DNA of 64,000 nucleotides from JALYJG01 sp033763555. Lineage in GTDB: Bacteria > Pseudomonadota > Alphaproteobacteria > UBA9219. The translations under genes were made by a program, and so were the position numbers. Where the stretch lies: assembly GCA_033763555.1 (NCBI GenBank), contig JANRKK010000043.1, positions 80,400 to 144,399 on the forward strand, in the 5' to 3' direction. Positions 50,268-59,655 of the stretch are shown in pieces (positions within the stretch are counted from its first letter, which is position 1; every line of letters starts with the position of its first letter). The notes below the pieces were generated by a model, which did no database searches, was not told the origin of the DNA, and saw nothing but the letters and a program-made list of their open reading frames with translations.

Positions 50268-52097
50268 TTATTTCTCCGCCGCAATCTCGACCGTGCCTTG
50301 CAGTTTTTTCAAGGTAACAATCGGCCCACGGGAAGCCTGCACCGCATTTTGCCCCGGCGCAGCGCGAAAACCGGCAGGAAGCTTCAGCGTCAGTCCCTCC
50401 ACGGCTCGTGGCGCCTTGATGCGGACAACCAACTGACCGTCGCGCCAGAAACTATCGGTTTGAACCTCATTGCGCGCCGCCCACCAGGCACCGAAATCCT
50501 CCACTGCGCCGAACCAGGAAAATCCCTTCACCGCTTCCACAAGCTGCTTCTCAAAATCCAGTTTCGCGCCCACGCTGTCAGTATGAATAAGCACGACGAA
50601 GATTCCGCCGCGTTTGGCAATTTTCTTCGCCAGTTCGATACTCTGCGGCAGACGTTCCTTCAGGGGTGGCTTCAACTCATCCTCCACCGTCACCGGAAAC
50701 TCGAAGATGGGCGTCTCACCGCCGAAATCCCGGTCATAGCTCAGTTGAAACGGCAGATGCGTCAACGAGTCATTCGCCGTAACCGAGGAGCTGTAGGCGT
50801 AACCCGTCGCCGCCAGCGCTTGAGGCAGGCTGTAGGGATTGGAAAGATGCCCCGGCCGGAAACTTTTCACACGCGTGCCGGGCGCCAGTTGCTCAAGCAG
50901 AAAACGGCTGACGCGCAATTCGCCGAGAATGCTGCCGCCTGTCGCCGCATGTTTCCCTCGCACAAAAGGATGATAGGCGGGATAGCTTTCCGTGCCATCG
51001 CCCATGGGAAAATGCCGAAATTCATAGGAATGGCTGACCGTATGGCTGGCCAGCTCCATGCCCAGATCGCGGATTTTCTGCAGAAGCTCCGGGCTTTTTT
51101 CGCCAAGGATAATATCGTCGTTCCAGTCACGGATATATTTCGTCTGCACAAAATAAGTAGCGCGGATGCCCGCCGAACGCTCGAACTCCGCATATTCCAC
51201 CGCATGGGCCAGCGAGCGCGTATAGTCAACATCATGCGTCAGCATGACGGCCAGATCCTTGCCATCCGGCACAGGGCCGAGCGTCACGGCGCGCTCCTCG
51301 CCCTCGCGGTAAAGATCGCCAATCAATCCGATCAGCCTGTCCAGCGCTGGTTCATAACCATTGGCATAGCTGCGTGCCATGCTTTCCTGGCGGTTGCCAT
51401 AACCGACAAACAGCAGCGCACCCAGATCAACGCCGAAAGCCACCGCCCGGCCCTTACCGAAACGGCGGTCGAGAATGGCAGCGCTGCCATCCTCATACAC
51501 AGCGCGCGGCGGTGCGGTTGGCTTGGTATACGCATAAACGCCTATCGCATTTTCGCCCTTGGCGTCTTTCCGGTCGATGGGAATTTCCTGTTCCGCAGGA
51601 TCGGCATCGGCAGGCAACCGGGTAAAGCGCAGCTTCTGGCGCGATTCAAACGGCACAGCCTGATCGAAGCCGAACACATCGCGCATACCGCCCAGAACAT
51701 GAAAGCCGATCAACGTTCCGCCCTGCCCTGTGAAAATCCGCAGCCCCTGCAACGCGGCAGGATTCAACCGCGCGCCGGAAATCACCGGATAAACCAGCAC
51801 TACTTTATGCGCGACGGCACGCTGATAATCCGTGGTGACGGAAAAAGGAATCCCCGCCGCTTTCAATCCATGCGCCAACGCCAGCCAGTTGGATTTCGTG
51901 TCGGCCAACAAAACCGCCAGACGACTGTCGGAGCCACCCTGATAGGATTTCCAGTCAACGGAAGCTTTCGCGGGAAGACTGGTTTTATCCAGCGGGCCGC
52001 TGACGCCCGGAAATATGTAGGTGCCGCTGCCGGGCTTAAAGATCAGAAAAAGCAAACCGAGGCCGAGGATCGCCACGGCGAAGCGAAATCTTTTCAT
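50268..52097 (-). CDS. Polysaccharide deacetylase-like envelope protein
   Basis: 609 aa. A short N-terminal membrane anchor (FAVAILGLGLLFLIF), a 250 aa domain of ThuA/glutamine-amidotransferase-like look (ARLNPAALQGLRIFTGQGG, FGKGRAVAFGVDLG), then a NodB-type deacetylase domain with HDVDYT (about 287) as first metal-binding motif and ASHTVSH with H-x3-H near 350. The C-terminus is a small beta domain. It probably modifies an exported polysaccharide in the periplasm, as PgaB or PelA do. Confidence 0.82.
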   Translation of the reverse strand: MKRFRFAVAILGLGLLFLIFKPGSGTYIFPGVSGPLDKTSLPAKASVDWKSYQGGSDSRLAVLLADTKSNWLALAHGLKAAGIPFSVTTDYQRAVAHKVVLVYPVISGARLNPAALQGLRIFTGQGGTLIGFHVLGGMRDVFGFDQAVPFESRQKLRFTRLPADADPAEQEIPIDRKDAKGENAIGVYAYTKPTAPPRAVYEDGSAAILDRRFGKGRAVAFGVDLGALLFVGYGNRQESMARSYANGYEPALDRLIGLIGDLYREGEERAVTLGPVPDGKDLAVMLTHDVDYTRSLAHAVEYAEFERSAGIRATYFVQTKYIRDWNDDIILGEKSPELLQKIRDLGMELASHTVSHSYEFRHFPMGDGTESYPAYHPFVRGKHAATGGSILGELRVSRFLLEQLAPGTRVKSFRPGHLSNPYSLPQALAATGYAYSSSVTANDSLTHLPFQLSYDRDFGGETPIFEFPVTVEDELKPPLKERLPQSIELAKKIAKRGGIFVVLIHTDSVGAKLDFEKQLVEAVKGFSWFGAVEDFGAWWAARNEVQTDSFWRDGQLVVRIKAPRAVEGLTLKLPAGFRAAPGQNAVQASRGPIVTLKKLQGTVEIAAEK

Positions 52098-52148
52098 TCG
52101 GTGTCTCCCACGGGCCGGACGGCCCGCTTGATCGGCAGGAACCTGTCT

Positions 52149-53285
52149 TCAGGCCCAGCGGCTTTCCAGCCCCAGGGCGGTAAGAATATGCGAGGTCAGC
52201 TTTTCCGGAATGAAAGGAATGGTGGATTCCTCCCCCGTTCCGGTATTGAGATTGACGAGAATTTTCTGCCCGCTGCCGTTCAAAGATAGATACAGAACAG
52301 GGATATGCCGGGTGTGATGATCTTCATGCAGGCCGCACAGCAGGTCTTTCGCCGCCGGGCCGGATGCATCCTTGTCCAGGAAAATCAGTTCGGGCATATG
52401 CTGCCGCGCCAGATCAAGAACGGCTCTTATATCGGATGTTGCAATAACCTCGATGCCCTGGCGGCGCAGCCTGTTGCCGAAAGCGCGATCGTCATCGCTG
52501 GCGATCAGCACCGTCATGTGAAAGCGATGCAGAAAGCCGTAAATTTTCTCGGCGAATTCCTGCGGATTGAAGGGCTTGGTGATAAAATCCGCGGCACCTG
52601 CGGCTGCCGCGCGCTGCAAATGGCCGGGCTTGCTGTCGGCGGTCAGCATCATCACCGGAACGGCGGCCGTACTTGCATCAGCCTGCAAATGCTCCATGAC
52701 ATGCAGCCCTTCCGTCCCCGGCATATGATGATCCATCAGGATCAGATCAGGCTTTTCACGCCGCGCGACTTCCAACGCTTCCTCGCCGTTATAGGCGGTC
52801 AGCACGCGGGCATCACCTTCAAACAGCGCCTGCACAAGATCATGGATGGCCGGGTCGTCATCAACCGTCAGCAGTACAGGCGGCGCATCCGCCGATTCCA
52901 TCACCACATCGCGGAACGCCAGGGAAACCGAGGCTTTCCGGCGTGCCGTTTCCTCTTCCAGCGCCAGCGCATGGTCGCAGGCTTTCAAAAGATGCTGCGC
53001 CAGGGTGGCATCCTTTTTCAGGCTGACATTTTCCAACTCATTCAAGGCGCGGCTCAGCAGGGCTGCGGATTCTGAAACGCCGTCATAGCCATAGATCGCA
53101 CCGGAGCCCGCCAGACTCTGCACGCGCAAGCGTATTTCCTCAAATTCCTTGCCGGAAACCTCGCCGCTGCGGCAATGCTCGATAAAGCTTCTCAATTCGC
53201 GGATGCGGCGGCGCAGGGTCTGAATGTAATTGCAACGCGGGCCAGCCAGAACATCGGCGGGGGACTCATGTGATTTTTTTCTCAT
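52149..53285 (-). CDS. Dual-receiver protein with degenerate Hpt domain
   Basis: 378 aa. An N-terminal helical domain (about 20-120) matches the Hpt domain of the divergent protein at 53522, with RLRVQSLAGSGAIYGYD aligning to its IHAHSLKGSGRTYGYP, but the phospho-accepting His is Gln 56. Receiver 1 (about 135-255) has LILMDHHMPGTEG with acceptor Asp and the TKPF Lys. Receiver 2 (about 258-375) has LIFLDKDASG and appears poor in the conserved Thr/Lys region. It likely takes phosphate on receiver 1 without phosphorelay. Confidence 0.85.
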   Translation of the reverse strand: MRKKSHESPADVLAGPRCNYIQTLRRRIRELRSFIEHCRSGEVSGKEFEEIRLRVQSLAGSGAIYGYDGVSESAALLSRALNELENVSLKKDATLAQHLLKACDHALALEEETARRKASVSLAFRDVVMESADAPPVLLTVDDDPAIHDLVQALFEGDARVLTAYNGEEALEVARREKPDLILMDHHMPGTEGLHVMEHLQADASTAAVPVMMLTADSKPGHLQRAAAAGAADFITKPFNPQEFAEKIYGFLHRFHMTVLIASDDDRAFGNRLRRQGIEVIATSDIRAVLDLARQHMPELIFLDKDASGPAAKDLLCGLHEDHHTRHIPVLYLSLNGSGQKILVNLNTGTGEESTIPFIPEKLTSHILTALGLESRWA

Positions 53286-53521
53286 GAACAATTCCTGAAA
53301 GGCTGTCGCTAAAAAACCGGACTGATTCTTTTTCTGATCTCACTCTAACGCTTTTATGGTTTCGAGATGGTTGAAAAAAATAAATTTCATTTCATCGTAT
53401 GCCGGAAGCTGTGAAAAAACAGCGCGCTGAATATGCACGTATGGAAAAACCTGAACTTTAAGAATGTTTTTATTGTATGAGGGAAAAATCCTGCTCACAT
53501 GAAGCGAGCCAAGGATTTTCG

Positions 53522-54640
53522 ATGACGCCTGCATCCTCACTTCCTCCCGCTCTTGTCGAAAAATATTTGACGCAGGTCGCATCACGACGCGATGCGCTGG
53601 CAGAATTTGTCGCGCATTGCGCGCAGGGCACGCCGACGGCAGGCGAGCTGGGTGCCATCCGCATCCATGCGCACAGCCTGAAGGGCTCGGGCCGAACCTA
53701 CGGCTATCCGGTCATCAGCGCCGCGGGCAGCGCGCTGGAAGAAGCCATCGATAATGCCGCCGGCTCCTCAACACTCGCGCCGCTGGCCCGCAATCTTCTG
53801 CAAGCCTGCGAAGATGTTCTGGGAACGCGCGCGGCCGCCCCACAAAGCTCTGCGCCAACTGAATCCGACGCCATTCCAGCAGAACGCCCGCGCCGACCCA
53901 TTGTGGCCGTAGTAGATGACGACCCCGCCATCATGGGCCTGCTGGAGGAATTGCTGAAATCCGACGCCGATATTTTCACGGCCTCCAATGCCAAGGATGC
54001 GCTCACCGTCATTGATCAGAAACATCCCGACCTGATCATCCTCGACGATAAAATGCCCGGCATGACGGGCATGCAGTTGCTGGAACATCTGGAATCCTCG
54101 GGCACGCAGCTACCCGCACAGATCATCATGCTGACCGCCAGCAATACCATCCCCGACATCATTCGCGGCATGAGCGCGGGCGCGGTCGACTACATCACCA
54201 AGCCCTTCGACCCCGACAAACTCGCCCGGCGCGTCCGCAATCTGCTGCGCTGCCTGCAAATGACCGTTCTGGTCGCCGATGACGATGATGCCGTGCGCGG
54301 CCTGCTTAAACACAAATTCCGCATGCTCGGCTTCCGCATGATTCAGGCGGAGGATGGCGAACAGGCGCTCAAGCTCGCACGCGAAACCAGGCCCCAACTC
54401 GCTATCGTCGACCGCATGATGCCCGGCATCGACGGGCTGACCGTCCTGCAAACCATGCGCAACGAAGATGGCCTGCGCGACATCCCCATCATCCTTCTGA
54501 CCGCCAAGCGCCAGAACCGTGATGTCGTGGAAGGTTTCGATCTCGGCGCGACGGATTACATCGTCAAGCCTTTCATGCCGGATGAAGTTGTAGCGCGCGC
54601 GATGCGTCTGTTGGGTATTCAGGAAACAGGTCGTCCGTGA
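53522..54640 (+). CDS. Hpt-REC-REC phosphorelay protein
   Basis: 372 aa. Hpt domain with IHAHSLKGSG, phosphorylatable His 51; receiver 1 (about 130-250) with LIILDDKMPGMTG and TKPF; receiver 2 (about 255-370) with LAIVDRMMPGIDG and VKPF. AAGGA stands 6 bases before the ATG. Its TGA overlaps the GTG start of the outer-membrane barrel gene (GTGA), so it is made with the secretion machinery. It has no DNA-binding domain, so it acts by protein contact. Confidence 0.9.
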   Translation: MTPASSLPPALVEKYLTQVASRRDALAEFVAHCAQGTPTAGELGAIRIHAHSLKGSGRTYGYPVISAAGSALEEAIDNAAGSSTLAPLARNLLQACEDVLGTRAAAPQSSAPTESDAIPAERPRRPIVAVVDDDPAIMGLLEELLKSDADIFTASNAKDALTVIDQKHPDLIILDDKMPGMTGMQLLEHLESSGTQLPAQIIMLTASNTIPDIIRGMSAGAVDYITKPFDPDKLARRVRNLLRCLQMTVLVADDDDAVRGLLKHKFRMLGFRMIQAEDGEQALKLARETRPQLAIVDRMMPGIDGLTVLQTMRNEDGLRDIPIILLTAKRQNRDVVEGFDLGATDYIVKPFMPDEVVARAMRLLGIQETGRP

Positions 54641-55773
54641 AGCACTATGGTCTAGCTCTTTTTATTCTATGCCTCTGCATTACCCCGGCCCAAGCCGATC
54701 AAGGTCTTTCGGTGGGCCAGCTGCTGTCTGAAAGCAAAACCCGCGCCGAAAACCGCGAATTTGACGAAGCGCTCCGTCTTTTGAACGACGCCGCCGCGCT
54801 CGAACCGGAAAATGTTGAAGTCAAGCTCGCCGTCGCGCGCGTCCATAGCTGGCAGGGCCGCTACGATCTGGCTGACAAAGATTTGCGCCCTTTCATCGAC
54901 GCCACGCCCATGAATGCCGATGCCGAATTGCTGGCCGCAAATCTGGATTACTACCGTGAACGGCTGGATGAAGCCGCAGCCAGACTCCAACGCACCCTCG
55001 CCGCGCATCCCGATTACACCGAAGTCGCCGAAACGCTCGAGCTTGTGCAAAAAGCCAAAAAGACCGCCGAAGGCTTCCTCTGGCAGATCGATATCGGCTA
55101 TGAGCGCAGCTCTTTCGCCCGCCAGCCGCAGCCCGACTGGAGCAATGATTTCGTGCAGCTGACGCGCTTTTTCGACAAGGGCGCAACAGCGATCTATGGG
55201 CGCTGGGAATATTACGACCAGTTCCTGACAACCGATATGTCCTACGAAATCGGTGTCGCCCACCGCTTCGCTCCCTATCTCAGCAGTTATTTTTATGCGG
55301 GCCGTACGGGAAGCCCCAGCTTCCGCCCCTTCTGGCGCGTGGGCGGCGGCGGCGCGGTGCGTGTAAAGGAACCTGAAGATTCCTTCCCCTCTCTTTGGTT
55401 GACGCTGGATTTGAAAGAGGACGAATACAAGCAAACCTCCGTCGCCACAGGCAATCCGGGCGTTCGGATGGAACTCGGCAACTGGGCGGTCAACGGCAAT
55501 ATGGTGATGGTACGCGAATGGGGCCACGCGGCGGTGTTTGGCTGGAGCACGCGGCTCGACGGGCTCGTCACTGATGGGCTGCGCTTTTATGTTGGCTATG
55601 CCAACGCGCCGGACACCGAAAACGCCATAACCGTCACCACCGCCAGCATCTTCAGCGGCTTCGCCTATGACGTCACCGAAGCCTGCACCCTGCGTTTCGG
55701 CTACACCCGCGAAGACCGTGAAAACTCCTATATCCGCCATGTTTTTAACCTCGGACTCTCTTTCCGGTTTTGA
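54637..55773 (+). CDS. TPR plus YaiO-like outer-membrane beta-barrel exporter
   Basis: 378 aa from GTG. Signal peptide (LALFILCLCITPAQA), about four TPR-like helical repeats (30-145: NREFDEALRLLNDAAALEP, RYDLADKDLRPFI...), then a beta-barrel of about 12 strands with alternating aromatics (WQIDIGYERSSF, YGRWEYYDQF, LRFYVGYANAP) ending in a Phe-rich strand (VFNLGLSFRF) that marks outer-membrane proteins. This is the TPR-barrel layout of PgaA, but shorter (PgaA has about 800 aa). It would pass the polymer through the outer membrane. Confidence 0.87.
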   Translation: MKHYGLALFILCLCITPAQADQGLSVGQLLSESKTRAENREFDEALRLLNDAAALEPENVEVKLAVARVHSWQGRYDLADKDLRPFIDATPMNADAELLAANLDYYRERLDEAAARLQRTLAAHPDYTEVAETLELVQKAKKTAEGFLWQIDIGYERSSFARQPQPDWSNDFVQLTRFFDKGATAIYGRWEYYDQFLTTDMSYEIGVAHRFAPYLSSYFYAGRTGSPSFRPFWRVGGGGAVRVKEPEDSFPSLWLTLDLKEDEYKQTSVATGNPGVRMELGNWAVNGNMVMVREWGHAAVFGWSTRLDGLVTDGLRFYVGYANAPDTENAITVTTASIFSGFAYDVTEACTLRFGYTREDRENSYIRHVFNLGLSFRF

Positions 55774-56821
55774 AACCGTGCTCTTGCGCAATCTCTGGCA
55801 TGCTTCGCTCGTGCTGGCACTGATGGCGCTTGGCGTCGCCATATTGTTGTTTCTTCGACGGATTTATGAAAATCACCGGAACGCCAAACGCAAAAACCGT
55901 CGCGGCGAATTGGAACGCGTTTTCTGGGGTGCCATGGCGGCGGCACAGCCGCTTCTGCCTTCCACCCTGCCGCGCCTGAACCGCGACGATGCGATGCTGG
56001 TCTGTGATCTTGCGCTCGACATTCTCCGTCCCCTGCGCGGTGAGGAAGCCAACCGCGTCATCCGTCTTCTACAAAGCTGGCCCTTGCGCAGCTATGCGCG
56101 GCAGACGCTGGCACAGGGACGACGCGGCCAGAAAATCCGCATGCTGTCCCTGCTCGCCCATTTCGATGACGGTGAAAGCCTCCATCTTCTGCAACAGCAT
56201 ATCAGCGACAGGGATTTCTATGTTCAACTCGCGGCGCTGCGTTCGCTGGCGGGAAGGAATGCCGTAGAGGCAATGCCCGCCATTCTGGAAGAACTCTCTC
56301 GCGCCAAACGGCAGAACAGCGCCATGCTGGCCGATGTTCTGGGGCGCTTCGGTGAACCCGCGCTTCCCATGCTGACGGCGCTGGCTGCAAGTCAGGCGCA
56401 GATGGAAGTCCGGCTCGCGGCTATCACGGCTATGACCTCTATCGGTTCGCTGGACGCCGTTCCGGGTCTGGTCGAACTCGCGTCCGACTCCCTGCCTGAT
56501 ATTCGCGCACAGGCCATCCGCGCCCTCGCGGGCTTTGGCGATATCCGCGCCGAACCCGTGGTTCTGCAGGCCCTTAATGACTCTGAAGATTATGTCCGCA
56601 CGCAGGCGGCGGGTGCTGCCGGGCGGCTGCAAATCTACGCGGCTGCACCGATGCTGGCAGTTTTGCTGTCCGATCCCGTCTGGTGGGTGCGTTACCGCTC
56701 GGCCGAAGCGCTGTACCGCATGGGCGTGATCGGCCAGGCGCTTTTGCGTGCGCACAGCACGGAACATGACCGTGCCGGAGAAACAGCTGCGCAGATGCTC
56801 GCCGAAAAGGAGGCCGCATGA
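55739..56821 (+). CDS. Membrane-anchored HEAT-repeat protein
   Basis: 360 aa. One N-terminal helix (LVLALMALGVAILLFL), a basic stretch, then HEAT/PBS-type repeats from about 120 (RQNSAMLADVLGRFGEP, LRALAGFGDI, RTQAAGAAGRL) to the end. The start overlaps the barrel gene by 35 bp and its stop overlaps the synthase start by 4 bp (ATGA). It may bridge the synthase and exporter or bind regulators; the function is unknown. Confidence 0.82.
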   Translation: MFLTSDSLSGFETVLLRNLWHASLVLALMALGVAILLFLRRIYENHRNAKRKNRRGELERVFWGAMAAAQPLLPSTLPRLNRDDAMLVCDLALDILRPLRGEEANRVIRLLQSWPLRSYARQTLAQGRRGQKIRMLSLLAHFDDGESLHLLQQHISDRDFYVQLAALRSLAGRNAVEAMPAILEELSRAKRQNSAMLADVLGRFGEPALPMLTALAASQAQMEVRLAAITAMTSIGSLDAVPGLVELASDSLPDIRAQAIRALAGFGDIRAEPVVLQALNDSEDYVRTQAAGAAGRLQIYAAAPMLAVLLSDPVWWVRYRSAEALYRMGVIGQALLRAHSTEHDRAGETAAQMLAEKEAA

Positions 56822-58260
56822 ATCTCGACCTTCAGCCGCTGCATGATTTTATGTTCAACAACGAACCCCTGTTCATTTTCATTGCCTGGTGGATTCTGGG
56901 CATGGGCATTATTCAAAATCTTGTTTATCTGGTGCAGATACCTGCCGCGTGGATGGAACTGCGTACCTATTCCCAGTCGGAGGACAGCGAATCCTCCTGG
57001 CAGATGCTGATTTCCGATACGACCCTGCCCGTGTCGCTTCTGGTGCCCGCCTACAATGAAGAAGCAGGCATCGTGCAGAATGTCCATGCGCTGCTGGGCC
57101 TTGAATATCCCGAAGTGGAAGTGATCGTCATCAATGACGGCTCCAAAGATAAAACGCTCGAGCGCCTGATCGAAACTTTTTCACTCAAGCCCGTCACGCG
57201 TGTGCATGAACCTGCCATTCCGCATCAGCCCATCCATCGGGTTTATGGATCGCCGCTTTATCCGCATCTTTTTGTGATCGACAAGGACAATGGCGGCAAG
57301 GCCGACGCCATCAATGCAGGCATCAATTTTGCGCGCAGCCCTTTGTTCTGCGTCATCGACGGCGACAGCCTGCTGGAATCCGCCGCCCTGCTTCGCGCTG
57401 TGCGGCCTTTCATGGAAGATCCGCAGCGCATGGTGGCGGTCGGCGGCACGGTGCGCGTTGCCAATGGCTGCATCATACGCAACGGCCGCGTGCAAAAAGT
57501 CGCTCTGGCGCGCCATTTCCTGCCGCTGACGCAGACGCTGGAATATATCCGCGCCTTTCTCATCGCGCGGCTGGCGCTCAGCCGCGTGGGCGTGCTGACC
57601 ATCATTTCTGGCGCGTTCGGCATCTTCAAGCGCAGCGTGGCGCTGGAAATTGGCGGGCTTTCGACCGATACCGTCGGCGAGGATTTTGAGCTGGTCATTA
57701 AAATGCACCGCTATCTCCGCGCACAAAAGCGGGATTACACCATGCGCTATGTGCCAGAGCCCGTCTGCTGGACCGAAGCGCCCGAAAGCTGGCGTATGAT
57801 CGGGCGGCAGCGTTCCCGCTGGGGCCGTGGCGCGATTGAAGTCTTCTTCAAATATCGCGGCATGCTGCTGAACCCGAAATATGGCCGCATCGGCATGGCC
57901 GGATTCCTCTATATGCTCATCGTCGATGTGCTGGGCCCGGCCACCGAGGTTCTGGGCTACATCCTCGTGCCGCTTTTTTATCTGGCCGGGTTGCTCAGCG
58001 TTGATTTCATGCTAGCCTATATGGCTCTGACCTTCACCTTTGGCATGTTCATCAGCACCATGTCGCTGATTTTAGAGGAAATGGAACTGCACCGCGTGCC
58101 GCGCGCCCGCGATCTGCTGACCCTCACCGCCGTCGCCGTGGTGGAAAATCTCGGTTATCGCCAGATCAACAATATCTGGCGCATCGCCGGGTGGTGGCAG
58201 TTCCTGAACGGCAAGAAAAGCTGGGGCGAAATGCAGCGCAAGGGGCTGGCGCGCGCCTAA
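56818..58260 (+). CDS. Processive GT2 exopolysaccharide synthase
   Basis: 480 aa. Two N-terminal membrane helices (about 18-42), GT2 domain with LVPAYNEE, VINDGSKDKT, KDNGGKADAIN, DGDSLL as DxD, GED as TED-like acid, and QRSRWGRG as Q(Q/R)xRW, followed by three or four C-terminal helices. These are the marks of processive synthases (PgaC, hyaluronan type) that couple polymerisation to membrane passage. Its end overlaps a convergent receiver gene by 4 bp. Confidence 0.92.
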   Translation: MNLDLQPLHDFMFNNEPLFIFIAWWILGMGIIQNLVYLVQIPAAWMELRTYSQSEDSESSWQMLISDTTLPVSLLVPAYNEEAGIVQNVHALLGLEYPEVEVIVINDGSKDKTLERLIETFSLKPVTRVHEPAIPHQPIHRVYGSPLYPHLFVIDKDNGGKADAINAGINFARSPLFCVIDGDSLLESAALLRAVRPFMEDPQRMVAVGGTVRVANGCIIRNGRVQKVALARHFLPLTQTLEYIRAFLIARLALSRVGVLTIISGAFGIFKRSVALEIGGLSTDTVGEDFELVIKMHRYLRAQKRDYTMRYVPEPVCWTEAPESWRMIGRQRSRWGRGAIEVFFKYRGMLLNPKYGRIGMAGFLYMLIVDVLGPATEVLGYILVPLFYLAGLLSVDFMLAYMALTFTFGMFISTMSLILEEMELHRVPRARDLLTLTAVAVVENLGYRQINNIWRIAGWWQFLNGKKSWGEMQRKGLARA

Positions 58261-58697
58261 GCCCCGCTATGGCGCGATTGCCAGAGCGACTGCACCGCTT
58301 CCGGCAAGGTCATGGGGTCAAACGGCTTCGGAATAATGCCGTGAACGCCCATATCCAGGTAATTCAGCACTTCCATAGGCTGCACCCGCGCGGTCATGAA
58401 AACGATGGGCACATGTGTCAGTTCCGGCATCTCGCGCAGAGCCTTGAAGACTTCGACGCCATCCATGCCCGGCATCATCACATCCAGCAAGATCATATCT
58501 GGATTTAAAGAGGGCGCGCGCGTCAAAGCTTCCTGCCCGCCGCAGCAGGTTTCCATTTTAAAATTTCCAAGCTGCTCCAGCGCGAATTTTGCGATTTCAA
58601 GAATATCCATTTCATCATCGATATAGAGGATATTCTGCAAAGCGGCGGCGGGCGGCCTCCATGCGCAGCTTGTGGGTGTGACTGGCGTCGTCAGCAT
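58257..58697 (-). CDS. Stand-alone receiver protein
   Basis: 146 aa. The ATG at 58697 has GAGAGG upstream. Receiver core with ILYIDDEMDILEIA, LLDVMMPGMDGVEV and IPKPFDP. No output domain. It stops against the synthase gene (4-bp overlap), so it may sense or direct the exopolysaccharide unit. Confidence 0.87.
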   Translation of the reverse strand: MLTTPVTPTSCAWRPPAAALQNILYIDDEMDILEIAKFALEQLGNFKMETCCGGQEALTRAPSLNPDMILLDVMMPGMDGVEVFKALREMPELTHVPIVFMTARVQPMEVLNYLDMGVHGIIPKPFDPMTLPEAVQSLWQSRHSGA

Positions 58698-58917
58698 AAG
58701 CCCCTCTCCGTCTCCGCAGAATGGCAAGACATGGTTTTTATTTCATGAATTTGCACATACCATCGGATGGCAGACAATCTGACACGCTATGCATGAAAAC
58801 GTATGTAGGCATTAAGAGAATCGCAAAATAAAATTCATAAACTTCATTGCATGCGCGATACTCGAATCGTGCGCATGCCCAAGAAAATTTCACGCCGGAA
58901 AAAATAGAGCGACGAAA

Positions 58918-59655
58918 GTGGACAAAAGCGCCAAGGACGAATTTATTTCAACCGTCAGCCACGAGCTGCGCACGCCGTTGACCTCCATACGCGGCGCACT
59001 GGCTCTGGTCGTCAGCGGCGCGGCGGGAACACTCCCCGATAAAGTCCAGCAATTGCTGGTGGTTGCCCACCGCAACAGCGAACGGCTTGTCCATATCGTC
59101 AACGACATCCTCGATGCCGAAAAAGTTGAGGCGGGCAAGATGCGCGTCACCTTGCAAAGCGTGCCTGTTCTGGCCTTTCTGGAACAGGCGCTTGTTTACA
59201 ACGAGCCCTACGCGAAAAAATTCGGCACGCGCTTCACGCTGCAGGAAGCCCCGGCAAATACCAGCATCACGGCTGATCCCGACCGCCTGATGCAGGTGAT
59301 GAGCAATCTTCTGTCGAATGCCGCGAAGTTTTCCCCGGCAGGCGCAGAAACCCTCATCCGCGCGCACGAAAGGGGCGGCCGCATCGTTATTGAAGTGCAG
59401 GATTCCGGCCCCGGCATCCCCGAAGATTTCATGCCGCATGTCTTTGAAAAATTCGCCCAGGCCCGCAACAGCAGCGCGCCGAAACATGAAGGCACAGGTC
59501 TCGGTTTGAATCTCTCCCGCCAGCTGGTCGAACTGATGCAAGGCGAAATCAGCTTCACGACCCAGCCCGGGCGCGGCACCACTTTCTCCATCTTCCTTCC
59601 CATCTGCGAGGAAGATGCTCAGCCCAACACCGAATCCCGGCCGGAGGTCGCGTAA
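58918..59655 (+). CDS. Histidine kinase core without sensor domain
   Basis: 245 aa from a GTG. The HisKA begins at once (FISTVSHELRTPLTSI, His 15), then HATPase with NLLSNAAKFSPAG, DSGPGIPEDFM and GTGLGLNLSRQLV. There is no input domain. It may be a truncated remnant or get its signal from partners. The frame stays open only about 80 bases upstream of the GTG without ATG. It overlaps the next kinase gene by 1 base (TAATG). Confidence 0.82.
   Translation: MDKSAKDEFISTVSHELRTPLTSIRGALALVVSGAAGTLPDKVQQLLVVAHRNSERLVHIVNDILDAEKVEAGKMRVTLQSVPVLAFLEQALVYNEPYAKKFGTRFTLQEAPANTSITADPDRLMQVMSNLLSNAAKFSPAGAETLIRAHERGGRIVIEVQDSGPGIPEDFMPHVFEKFAQARNSSAPKHEGTGLGLNLSRQLVELMQGEISFTTQPGRGTTFSIFLPICEEDAQPNTESRPEVA

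Noticed and set aside
50298..52289. A 663-codon open frame on the plus strand opposite the deacetylase
   Set aside because: It is a mirror of the deacetylase's codon bias; it has no recognisable domain, is rich in Arg/His/Gln as antisense frames are, and the minus strand has clear catalytic motifs.
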